A stretch of DNA of 64,000 nt. Source: Streptomyces aureoverticillatus. Lineage in GTDB: Bacteria; Actinomycetota; Actinomycetes; Streptomycetales; Streptomycetaceae. The stretch spans positions 372,001 through 436,000 of the forward strand of contig NZ_BMSY01000006.1 in the NCBI RefSeq assembly GCF_014649395.1. The letters run 5' to 3'. Both the position numbers and the translations under genes were made by a program. The notes under the pieces were generated by a model, which was given only the letters and a program-made list of their open reading frames with translations, was not told the DNA's origin and did no database searches. Shown here one piece after another: positions 33,981 through 41,670 of the stretch; position 1 is the first letter of the stretch; every line of letters begins with the position of its first letter.

Positions 33981-36215
33981 TCACCTCATGGACCGCCCTC
34001 CCACAGCCGGACCGCCCTCCAGCAGTCCGGCCGCCCGCGCCCACCGGTATTTCGCGCCGAGCACGGCGACCGGCTTCTCCGTCGTGTACGGATACGCCAC
34101 GACGCCCCGCTCGAAGAGGTACTGGCAGGCCTCCTCCACCTCGACGTCGCCCGCGAGCGACGCGACCACGGGCTTGTCGATCCCGCGTGCACGGAACTCG
34201 GCGATCACGCGGGCCGTTAGTTCTGCGAAGACCATGGGAGGGGTGACGATCGTGTGCCAGTAGCCCAGTACGAGCGCGTGGATGCGCGGATCCTCCAGGC
34301 CGAGCCGGATCGTCGCCTCGTACGTCGAGGGCGGCTCGCCCCCGGTGATGTCGACGGGATTGCCCGCGGCGCCGAACGGCGGGATGAACTTCCGGAAGGC
34401 CGCGTCCAGGTCGGCCGGGATCTCCATGAGCTTCAGGCCGTTGTCGGTCACCGCGTCGGAGAGCAGCACGCCCGAACCGCCCGCCCCGGTGATGATGACG
34501 ACGTTGTCGCCCTTCGGCGCCGGAAGCACCGGCAGCGCCCGCGCGTACTCCAGCATCTCGTTGAGCCCGGGGGCCCGGATGACGCCGGCCTGCCGCAGGA
34601 TGTCGTCGTACACGGCGTCGTCGCCCGCGAGCGCGCCCGTGTGCGAGCCGGCGGCCTTCGCGCCCGCGGCGGTGCGGCCCGCCTTGAGGACCACGACGGG
34701 CTTCTTCGGCACGGTGGCTCGGGCGGCCTCCACGAAGGCCCGGCCGTCCTTGAGGTCCTCCAGGTGCATGGCGATGCACTGCGTGTCGGGGTCCTCGCCG
34801 AACCACGTCAGCAGGTCGTCCTCGTCCAGGTCCGACTTGTTGCCGAGCCCGACGATCGCAGAGACGCCCGTCTTCGTCGTGCGGGCGAAGCCGAGAATCG
34901 CCATCCCGATGCCGCCGGACTGCGAGGTGAGCGCCACCGGCCCCTTGACGTCGTACGGCGTGCAGAACGTGGCGCACAGGTCGTGCCACGTCGAGTAGTA
35001 GCCGTAGATGTTCGGCCCGAGGAGCCGCACACCGTGGCGCTCGCCGATCGCCACGATCTCGTCCTGGAGGGCCTGTTCACCGGTCTCGGCGAACCCCGAG
35101 GGGATGAGCACCGCGTTCGGGATGCCCTTGCGCCCGACCTCCTCGAGCGCGGCCGCGACGAACTTGGCGGGAATCGCGAAGACCGCCACATCCACCTCAC
35201 CAGGGACGTCCGTCACACTCTTGTACGCCTTGCGGCCCAAGATGTCATCGGCCCGGGGGTTCACCGGGTGGATCTCGCCGGAGAAGCCACCGTCGATGAG
35301 GTTGCGCATCACCGAATTGCCGATCTTCCCCGCCTCGTTGGACGCGCCGACGACGGCCACGGAACGGGGCTGCATCAGACGCCGCATCGAGGCGAGAATC
35401 TCGGCGCGCGTGTACGTGCGCCGCTGCTTGGGCTGCTCGGTGGCGAGGATGACGCGGATGTCCGCTGCGAGCGCGCCCCGAGGAGTCGCGACGACCGGAT
35501 TGAGGTCGACCTCCGCGATCTGGGGGAAGTCGGTGACCAGTTGGGACACCCGGCGTATCTGTCCGGCCAGCGCCTGCCGGTCCACTCCTTCGGCGCCCCG
35601 CACCCCGCGCAGGATCTCGGCCGCGCCGATCGAGTCGAGCATCGACAGGGCCTCGTCAGTGTCGACGGGCGCCAGCCGGAACGTGATGTCCTTGAGGACC
35701 TCGACGAGTACCCCGCCGAGTCCGAAGGCGACGACCTTCCCGAAGGTGGGATCGGTGACCGCCCCGACGATCACCTCCTGCGCGGCGGGGCCCGACGGCA
35801 GCAGCTCCTGCACCTGCACGCCGTCGACGCGTGCCTCGGGCGCGTACGCACGCGCGTTGGCGACGATCCGGTGGAACGCCGCACGCACGTCCTCGGCGCC
35901 CTGTACGCCCACGATCACGCCGCCCGCGTCGGTCTTGTGCAGGATGTCCGGCGAGACGATCTTCAGGACGACGGGCCCGCCGAAGCGCGCGGCGTGCGCC
36001 ACCGCCTCGTCGACGTCCCGCGCCAGCTCTTCTCCGGGGACGGCGATTCCGTACGCGTCCGCGAGCACCTTGCCCTCCGGTGCCGTCAGCGACGTACGCC
36101 CGTCGGCGCGCACGGAGTCGAGCAGTGCGCGCACCCGCGCGAGGCGGTCGTCCGCGCTGAGGTGGTTCTCCGCGCTCGGGTGGTCTTCTTCGCTCAGGTG
36201 GTCCTGGGCACTCAA
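33981..36215 (-). CDS. ADP-forming acyl-CoA synthetase (fused beta-alpha)
   Basis: 744 aa. The N-terminal ATP-grasp part (VPGEELARDVDEAVAHAARFGGPVVLKIVSPDILHKTDAGGV) precedes a CoA-binding domain (SVAVVGASNEAGKIGNSVMRN) and a ligase domain with LTSQSGGIGMAILGFA and the SHTGALAG motif. It would link an acid to CoA with ATP cleaved to ADP. The domain order beta then alpha is the reverse of many fused archaeal and bacterial forms. TTG at 36215 directly follows the frc stop and has GGAGTG upstream. The first 25 residues repeat a DHLSEEDHPSAENHLS pattern. In this operon it may activate oxalate or formate. Confidence 0.82.
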   Translation of the reverse strand: MSAQDHLSEEDHPSAENHLSADDRLARVRALLDSVRADGRTSLTAPEGKVLADAYGIAVPGEELARDVDEAVAHAARFGGPVVLKIVSPDILHKTDAGGVIVGVQGAEDVRAAFHRIVANARAYAPEARVDGVQVQELLPSGPAAQEVIVGAVTDPTFGKVVAFGLGGVLVEVLKDITFRLAPVDTDEALSMLDSIGAAEILRGVRGAEGVDRQALAGQIRRVSQLVTDFPQIAEVDLNPVVATPRGALAADIRVILATEQPKQRRTYTRAEILASMRRLMQPRSVAVVGASNEAGKIGNSVMRNLIDGGFSGEIHPVNPRADDILGRKAYKSVTDVPGEVDVAVFAIPAKFVAAALEEVGRKGIPNAVLIPSGFAETGEQALQDEIVAIGERHGVRLLGPNIYGYYSTWHDLCATFCTPYDVKGPVALTSQSGGIGMAILGFARTTKTGVSAIVGLGNKSDLDEDDLLTWFGEDPDTQCIAMHLEDLKDGRAFVEAARATVPKKPVVVLKAGRTAAGAKAAGSHTGALAGDDAVYDDILRQAGVIRAPGLNEMLEYARALPVLPAPKGDNVVIITGAGGSGVLLSDAVTDNGLKLMEIPADLDAAFRKFIPPFGAAGNPVDITGGEPPSTYEATIRLGLEDPRIHALVLGYWHTIVTPPMVFAELTARVIAEFRARGIDKPVVASLAGDVEVEEACQYLFERGVVAYPYTTEKPVAVLGAKYRWARAAGLLEGGPAVGGRSMR

Positions 36216-37445
36216 TCAGATCACTCCGTTCGACTTGAGCAGGCGCAGCTCCTCGTCGCCGAGGCCCAGTTCGCCGATGAACACCTCTTCGTTGTGCTCG
36301 CCGAGCAGCGGCGAACTGACCACGTCCACGGGGGAGTCGGAGAGCTTGAGCGGCGAGCCCACGGTGGTGAACGAACCGCGCTCGGGGTGCGGGACCTCGA
36401 CGACCATCTCGTTGGCGGCCAGCGAGGCGTCCTCGATGATCTCCTTGGTGGACAGGATCGGGCCGCACGGGATGTTGTGGGCGTTCAGCCGTTCCAGGAC
36501 GTCCCACTTGGGGAGCGTCGAGGACCACTCCTCGATGAGCTGGAACATCTTCGTGAGCTGCGGGAGCCGCGCCTCGGGGGTGGCCCACTCGGGGTCGTCG
36601 GCGAGCTCGGGGCGCCCGATGAGCTCCGTGAGGGGCTTCCAGCCGACGGGCTGCACGATGACGTACACGTAGTCGTTGGGTCCGCCAGGAGCGCACTTGA
36701 CGGCCCACCCGGGCTGTCCGCCGCCGGACGCGTTCCCGGAGCGCGGCACCTCGTCCCCGAAGTCGTCGTTGGGGTATTCGGCGAGCGGCCCGTGCGCCAG
36801 GCGCTGCTGGTCGCGCAGCTTGACGCGGCACAGGTTGAGCACGGCGTGCTGCATGGCGACGTTCACGCGCTGTCCGCGGCCGGTGTTCTCCCTCTGGAAG
36901 AGGGCGGCCAGGATGCCCGCGACGGCATGGATGCCGGTCCCGGAGTCGCCGATCTGCGCGCCCGTGGCGAGCGGCGGGCCGTCCTCGAAGCCGGTGGTCG
37001 ACATGGAGCCGCCCATGGCCTGGGCGACGACCTCGTAGGCCTTGAAGTTGGTGTAGGGCCCGTCTCCGAAGCCCTTGATCGAGGCGTAGACGACGCGCGG
37101 GTTGATCTCCTGGATGCGCTCCCAGGTGAAGCCCATGCGGTCCACGGCGCCCGGGCCGAAGTTCTCGACCATCACGTCGGAGCGGCGGATCAGCTCGGTG
37201 AGGAGTTCCTTGCCGCGCTCGGTCTTGGTGTTGAGGGTGATGCTCCGCTTGTTGCAGTTGAGCATCGTGAAGTAGAGCGAGTCCACGTCCGGCAGGTCGC
37301 GCAGCTGCTTGCGCGTGATGTCTCCGGTCGGTGCCTCCAGCTTCACCACGTCCGCGCCGAGCCAGGCGAGGAGCTGGGTGGCGGAGGGACCGGACTGGAC
37401 GTGGGTCATGTCCAGGACGCGAATGCCTTCGAGAGCCTTGGTCAC
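36216..37445 (-). CDS. frc: Formyl-CoA:oxalate CoA-transferase
   Basis: 409 aa class III CoA-transferase that moves CoA from formyl-CoA to oxalate. It keeps THVQSGP (Gln17), GADVVKLE, MVENFGPGAVDRMGFTWE, the catalytic Asp in GAQIGDSGTGIH (about 167), AMQHAVLNLCRVKLRDQQR and the glycine loop ASGGGQPGW. Length and motifs fit Oxalobacter FRC closely. The Trp usual at position 48 (TRGWLQD) is Gln here (TRKQLRD). It lies 12 bases after the oxalyl-CoA decarboxylase gene and abuts the acyl-CoA synthetase gene, one operon. Confidence 0.93.
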   Translation of the reverse strand: MTKALEGIRVLDMTHVQSGPSATQLLAWLGADVVKLEAPTGDITRKQLRDLPDVDSLYFTMLNCNKRSITLNTKTERGKELLTELIRRSDVMVENFGPGAVDRMGFTWERIQEINPRVVYASIKGFGDGPYTNFKAYEVVAQAMGGSMSTTGFEDGPPLATGAQIGDSGTGIHAVAGILAALFQRENTGRGQRVNVAMQHAVLNLCRVKLRDQQRLAHGPLAEYPNDDFGDEVPRSGNASGGGQPGWAVKCAPGGPNDYVYVIVQPVGWKPLTELIGRPELADDPEWATPEARLPQLTKMFQLIEEWSSTLPKWDVLERLNAHNIPCGPILSTKEIIEDASLAANEMVVEVPHPERGSFTTVGSPLKLSDSPVDVVSSPLLGEHNEEVFIGELGLGDEELRLLKSNGVI

Positions 37446-37457
37446 GGCCGTGTCACC

Positions 37458-39152
37458 TCACTTGTACATGGTCTGGTTCATGGTTCCGGGGGCGTACGCG
37501 TCCGGATCGACCCACACGTTGATCAGCGAGGGCTTGCCGGACTCACGGGCGCGGCGCAGCGCCGGGCCGATGTCGGCGGGGTCGCGGACCTCCTCGCCGT
37601 GACCGCCCAGCATCTGGGCGAACTTGTCGTAGTGGACGTCCCCGAGGGTGTTGCCGACGCGTTCGCGCTCCGTGCCGTACTTGGCCTTCTGGCCGTAGCG
37701 GATCTGGTTCATCGAGGAGTTGTTGCCGACGATGCCGACGAACGGCAGGTTGTAGCGCACGAGCGTCTCGAAGTCCCAGCCGGTGAGGCTGAAGGCGCCG
37801 TCTCCGAAGAGGGCCACCACTTCCTTGTCGGGCCGCGCCTGCTTGGCCGCGAGCACGAAGGGCACGCCGACGCCGAGCGTGCCGAGCGGCCCCGGGTCCA
37901 TCCAGTGGCCCGGTGCCTTGGGCTGGACGACCTGCCCGGAGAAGGTGACGATGTCGCCGCCGTCGCCTATGTAGATCGAGTCTTCGGTGAGGAAGTCGTT
38001 GATCTCGCTCACCAGGCGGTACGGATGGATGGGCGAAGCGTCGGACTTGAGGCTCGGCAGCCGCTTCTCGAGGGCGGTCTGCTCGGCGGCCCGCAGCTCG
38101 TCGAGCCACTCCTTGCGCCGCGAGGCCCCTCCGTTGACGCGGCCGGAGGCGGCCGCCGTCACCGACTTCAGGACGAGACCCGCGTCGCCCACGATGCCGA
38201 GGTCGATGTCACGGTTCTTGCCCACCGTGCGGTAGTCGAGGTCGATCTGGACGACCGTCGCCTCCGGAGAGAGGCGTTTTCCGTATCCCATGCGGAAGTC
38301 GAAGGGCGTGCCGACGACGACGATGAGGTCGGCGTTGGAGAAGGCGTAGCGCCGCGAGAGCTGGAAGTGGTGCGGGTCTCCGGGAGGAAGCGTGCCGCGA
38401 CCGGCGCCGTTCATGTAGGCGGGCACGTTGAGGGCGCGGACCAGCTCGATGGCCTCCGCCGTGCCGCGGGTCGTCCACACCTGGCTGCCCAGCAGGACGG
38501 CGGGCTTCTCGGCGTGCACGAGGAGGTCGGCGAGCTTCTCGACGGCCTCGGGGTCGCCGGCCGAGCGGGTCGATGCGCGGTAGTGCCCCGCGCGCGGGAC
38601 GCGGGCCTTGTCCGCCGGGACCTTGGCGTCGAGCACGTCGCGGGGGATCTCCAGGAAGGAGGGGCCCGGAGCGCCGTGGTAGCACTCGCGGAACGCCATC
38701 GACACCATGTCGGCCGCGCGCGCCGTGTCCGGCACGGTCGCGGCGAACTTGGTGATGGGCGTCATCATGTCGACGTGCGGCAGATCCTGCAGTGAGCCCA
38801 TCCTGTGCTGGGTATGGGCTCCCTGGCCGCCGATCAGCAGCATCGGGGACTCCGCACGGAAGGCGTTCGCGACGCCGGTGACGGCGTCGGTGGTGCCGGG
38901 GCCCGCCGTCACCACGGCGCAGCCGGGCTTGCCGGTGATCCGCGCGTATCCGTCGGCCGCGTGGGCGGCGACCTGCTCGTGGCGTACGTCGACGACGTCG
39001 ATCCCCTCGTCTACGCAGCCGTCGTAGATGTCGATGATGTGGCCGCCGCACAGGGTGTAGATGACCTCCACACCCTCCGCCTTGAGTGCCTTGGCGACCA
39101 GATGCCCACCGGAGATGAGGGTGTTGTTGTCGCTGCTGCTGTCGTCGGGCAT
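37458..39152 (-). CDS. oxc: Oxalyl-CoA decarboxylase (thiamine-diphosphate enzyme)
   Basis: 564 aa. Converts oxalyl-CoA to formyl-CoA and CO2. The N-terminal Pyr domain carries the catalytic Glu in VRHEQVAAHAADGYAR (Glu59). The central domain has GQGAHTQHRMGSLQDLPHV and TPFDFRMGYGKR. The C-terminal PP domain has the GDGAF...NN metal motif (LFGDGAFSLTGWDFE to GIVGNNSS). Length is close to the Oxalobacter enzyme. The ATG at 39152 has AAGGGA upstream. First gene of oxc-frc-synthetase-OFA-OFA, divergent from the SucCD-like pair, with a shared operator between them. Confidence 0.9.
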   Translation of the reverse strand: MPDDSSSDNNTLISGGHLVAKALKAEGVEVIYTLCGGHIIDIYDGCVDEGIDVVDVRHEQVAAHAADGYARITGKPGCAVVTAGPGTTDAVTGVANAFRAESPMLLIGGQGAHTQHRMGSLQDLPHVDMMTPITKFAATVPDTARAADMVSMAFRECYHGAPGPSFLEIPRDVLDAKVPADKARVPRAGHYRASTRSAGDPEAVEKLADLLVHAEKPAVLLGSQVWTTRGTAEAIELVRALNVPAYMNGAGRGTLPPGDPHHFQLSRRYAFSNADLIVVVGTPFDFRMGYGKRLSPEATVVQIDLDYRTVGKNRDIDLGIVGDAGLVLKSVTAAASGRVNGGASRRKEWLDELRAAEQTALEKRLPSLKSDASPIHPYRLVSEINDFLTEDSIYIGDGGDIVTFSGQVVQPKAPGHWMDPGPLGTLGVGVPFVLAAKQARPDKEVVALFGDGAFSLTGWDFETLVRYNLPFVGIVGNNSSMNQIRYGQKAKYGTERERVGNTLGDVHYDKFAQMLGGHGEEVRDPADIGPALRRARESGKPSLINVWVDPDAYAPGTMNQTMYK

Positions 39153-39220
39153 GGCGAAGTCCTGTCCCTTCGTAGGGGAGTTGGAGTGCGCTGTTCCGCG
39201 CTCGGGGCGCCCTCCCGGTA

Positions 39221-39252
39221 CATTGCATACAGTCGACGAATACTGTATGAAG
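39221..39252. promoter_or_regulatory. Putative GntR operator in the oxc / sucC-like divergent promoter
   Basis: CATACAGT (39226-39233) and ACTGTATG (39242-39249) form a perfect inverted repeat. TTGCATACAGT at 39223-39233 matches the motif before panE-fdhAB at 9 of 11 bases. It is 69 and 68 bases from the two divergent start codons. Confidence 0.65.
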
Positions 39253-39319
39253 CTTGTTATCCCGCATCCGGTGGGTGGTGTCCAGGGGGCGTGCGGCACT
39301 TTCCAGACAGGAGCCGGAA

Positions 39320-40459
39320 ATGGACCTGTACGAGTACCAGGCAAGGGAACTCTTCGAGGAATACGGCATCTTGGTGCCGCGCGCCGAAGTCGCCGACTCG
39401 GCCAAGGAGGCCCGCGCGTGCGCCGAGCGCCTCGGCGGCCGCGTCGTAGTGAAGGCCCAGGTCAAGACCGGGGGCCGGGGCAAGGCGGGTGGGGTGAAGC
39501 TCGCCGCCGACCCGGCCGCCGCGGAGCTGACGGCCCGGCAGATCCTGGGCATGGACATCAAGGGCCACACGGTCGGCGCGGTGATGCTGGCCCAACCCGT
39601 CGAGATCGACAGCGAGTTCTACGTTTCGTACGTACTGGACCGCACCCGGGGCCGCTTCGTCGCCATCGCCTCCGCCGAGGGCGGCATGGACATCGAAGAA
39701 GTGGCCGCCGCCCGGCCCGAGGCGGTGGTCCGCGTACCGATCGACCCCTTCGAAGGCGTGCCGCGGACGAAGGCCGTCGAGATCGCCGCCGCGGCGGGGC
39801 TGCCCGACGCGGCTGCCGACACACTGGCCGCGCTGTGGAACGTACTGATCCGCGAGGACGCGCTGCTCGTCGAGGTCAACCCGCTCGTGCGCACCGCGCG
39901 CGGGGAGATCCTCGCACTCGACGGAAAAGTGACCCTTGACGACAACGCGCGCTTCCGGCAGACCCGTTGGGGAGCACAGGACGACACGCGCGACCAGGAA
40001 GGGGGCGAGCTGGAGGCGGCCGCGGCCGCCAAGGGGCTCAACTACGTCAAGCTCGACGGCGAGGTCGGCGTCATCGGCAACGGCGCGGGCCTGGTCATGT
40101 CCACCCTCGACGTCGTCGCGGGCTGCGGGGCGCGGCCCGCCAACTTCCTGGACATCGGGGGCGGCGCCTCCGCGCAGATCATGGCCGACGGCCTGTCCGT
40201 CATCCTCTCCGACCCGTCCGTCACCGCCGTGTTCGTGAACGTCTTCGGCGGCATCACCGCCTGTGACGCGGTCGCCGACGGCATCGTGCGGGCCCTGGAA
40301 TCCGTACGCCTGACCAAGCCGCTGGTCGTCCGCCTGGACGGCAACAACGCCGCGCGGGGGCGCGCCATCCTCGACGGCCGCGCCCATCCACTGGTCGAAC
40401 AGGCCACCACCATGGACGGCGCCGCGCGCCGTGCCGCCGAACTCGCCCACGCAGCCTGA
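39320..40459 (+). CDS. Succinyl-CoA synthetase beta-like subunit, oxalate-locus paralogue
   Basis: 379 aa ATP-grasp protein. MDLYEYQARELFEEYGI, VVKAQVKTGGRGKAGGVKLA, IREDALLVEVNPLV, GNGAGLVMSTLDVV and FVNVFGGITACDAVADGIV are the standard SucC motifs. The ATG at 39320 follows ACAGGAG. It pairs with the alpha-like gene 10 bases downstream and is divergent from oxc across the operator. A housekeeping sucCD is not expected in such a place, so this pair may ligate CoA to oxalate or another small diacid. That is inferred from position. Confidence 0.82.
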   Translation: MDLYEYQARELFEEYGILVPRAEVADSAKEARACAERLGGRVVVKAQVKTGGRGKAGGVKLAADPAAAELTARQILGMDIKGHTVGAVMLAQPVEIDSEFYVSYVLDRTRGRFVAIASAEGGMDIEEVAAARPEAVVRVPIDPFEGVPRTKAVEIAAAAGLPDAAADTLAALWNVLIREDALLVEVNPLVRTARGEILALDGKVTLDDNARFRQTRWGAQDDTRDQEGGELEAAAAAKGLNYVKLDGEVGVIGNGAGLVMSTLDVVAGCGARPANFLDIGGGASAQIMADGLSVILSDPSVTAVFVNVFGGITACDAVADGIVRALESVRLTKPLVVRLDGNNAARGRAILDGRAHPLVEQATTMDGAARRAAELAHAA

Positions 40460-40469
40460 GGAGCCGGCC

Positions 40470-41432
40470 ATGGCCGTCTTTCTGACCAAGGAGAGCAAGG
40501 TCCTCGTCCAGGGCATGACCGGGGCCGAGGGCATGAAGCACACCCGGCGCATGCTCGCGGCCGGCACGGACGTCGTCGGCGGCGTCAACCCCCGCAAGGC
40601 GGGCCGCACCGTCGACTTCGACGACCGCGCCGTACCGGTCTTCGGATCCGTACGCGCGGGCATGGACGCCACGGGCGCGGACGTGACCGTCGTCTTCGTA
40701 CCGCCCGCCTTCAGCAAGGCCGCCGTCATGGAGGCGGCGGACGCGGGGATCGGCCTCACCGTCGTCATCACCGAAGGCATCCCCGTGCATGACTCCGTGG
40801 CCTTCCACGCGTACGCCACACGGCACGGCACCCGCGTCATCGGCCCCAACTGCCCCGGCCTGATCACGCCCGGCCAGTCCAACGCGGGCATCATCCCCGC
40901 CGACATCGCCAAACCCGGACGCATCGGCCTGGTGTCCAAGTCCGGGACCCTGACCTACCAGCTCATGTACGAGCTGCGCGACATCGGCTTCTCCACCTGC
41001 GTGGGCATCGGCGGCGACCCCGTCGTCGGCACCACCCACATCGACTGCCTCGCCGCCTTCGAGGCCGACCCGGACACCGAACTGATCGTCCTCATCGGGG
41101 AGATCGGCGGCGACGCGGAGGAACGCGCGGCGGACTACGTGAAGGAGTCCGTGAGCAAACCCGTCGTCGCGTACATCGCCGGGTTCACCGCGCCCGAAGG
41201 CAGGACCATGGGGCACGCCGGCGCCATCGTCTCCGGCTCGTCCGGCACCGCGCAGGCGAAGAAGGCCGCGTTGGAGGCCGTCGGCGTGCGGGTCGGCAGC
41301 ACGCCGACGGAGACCGCCGAGCTGGTGCTCGAACGGCTCTCCGGCTCTCCGGCCCGGCCCGCGCGCCGGGCGTGTGAACTCGCTCGGGCGCGGTGCGAGT
41401 TACCGCGCCCGGACGCGGCTCGAGTGACGTGA
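40470..41432 (+). CDS. Succinyl-CoA synthetase alpha-like subunit, oxalate-locus paralogue
   Basis: 320 aa. MAVFLTKESKVLVQGMTGAEGMKHTRRM binds CoA, GPNCPGLITPG and LVSKSGTLTYQLMYEL follow, and the phosphorylated histidine is in EGRTMGHAGAIVSGSSGTA. The ATG at 40470 has TGAGGAG. The last 25 or so residues (RRACELARARCELPRPD) go beyond the normal SucD end and are encoded by the start of the GAGTGAC-type repeats that continue into the intergenic region. Works with the product of 39320-40459. Confidence 0.85.
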   Translation: MAVFLTKESKVLVQGMTGAEGMKHTRRMLAAGTDVVGGVNPRKAGRTVDFDDRAVPVFGSVRAGMDATGADVTVVFVPPAFSKAAVMEAADAGIGLTVVITEGIPVHDSVAFHAYATRHGTRVIGPNCPGLITPGQSNAGIIPADIAKPGRIGLVSKSGTLTYQLMYELRDIGFSTCVGIGGDPVVGTTHIDCLAAFEADPDTELIVLIGEIGGDAEERAADYVKESVSKPVVAYIAGFTAPEGRTMGHAGAIVSGSSGTAQAKKAALEAVGVRVGSTPTETAELVLERLSGSPARPARRACELARARCELPRPDAARVT

Positions 41433-41546
41433 CCTCGCTCGATCGCGGTGCGAGTGACCCCGCTCGACCGCGGCGCGAGCGACCTCGACCGGACACAGTG
41501 GGAGTGTCATCACCACCTATATGCGAGTGACCTCACTCATAGGTGG
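41421..41546. repeat. Array of GAGTGAC/GCTCG repeats ending in an inverted repeat
   Basis: CGAGTGACGTGACCTCGCTCG, CGAGTGACCCCGCTCG and CGAGCGACCTCG lead to a larger inverted repeat 41513-41546, where CCACCTAT pairs with ATAGGTGG around an inner GAGTG-ACCT-CACTC. The larger repeat lies 125-158 bases before the aldehyde dehydrogenase start and could be an operator. The rest of the 238-base gap shows nothing clear. Confidence 0.5.
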
Positions 41547-41670
41547 CCGACCGCCGCTCCACTACCGTCACTGCCGCGGCCCCGCGACGCCACCATCACC
41601 GGCGTCGCCGCCGCGCAGGAACAGCCATGCACCCCCGCCCCGACTGTGCACCGTGAGCGGAGAGAACCGA

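Noticed and set aside
34254..38795. A 1513-codon plus-strand open frame
   Set aside because: It is antisense to the acyl-CoA synthetase, frc and oxc genes, which have clear catalytic motifs. Its composition is that of a mirror frame.
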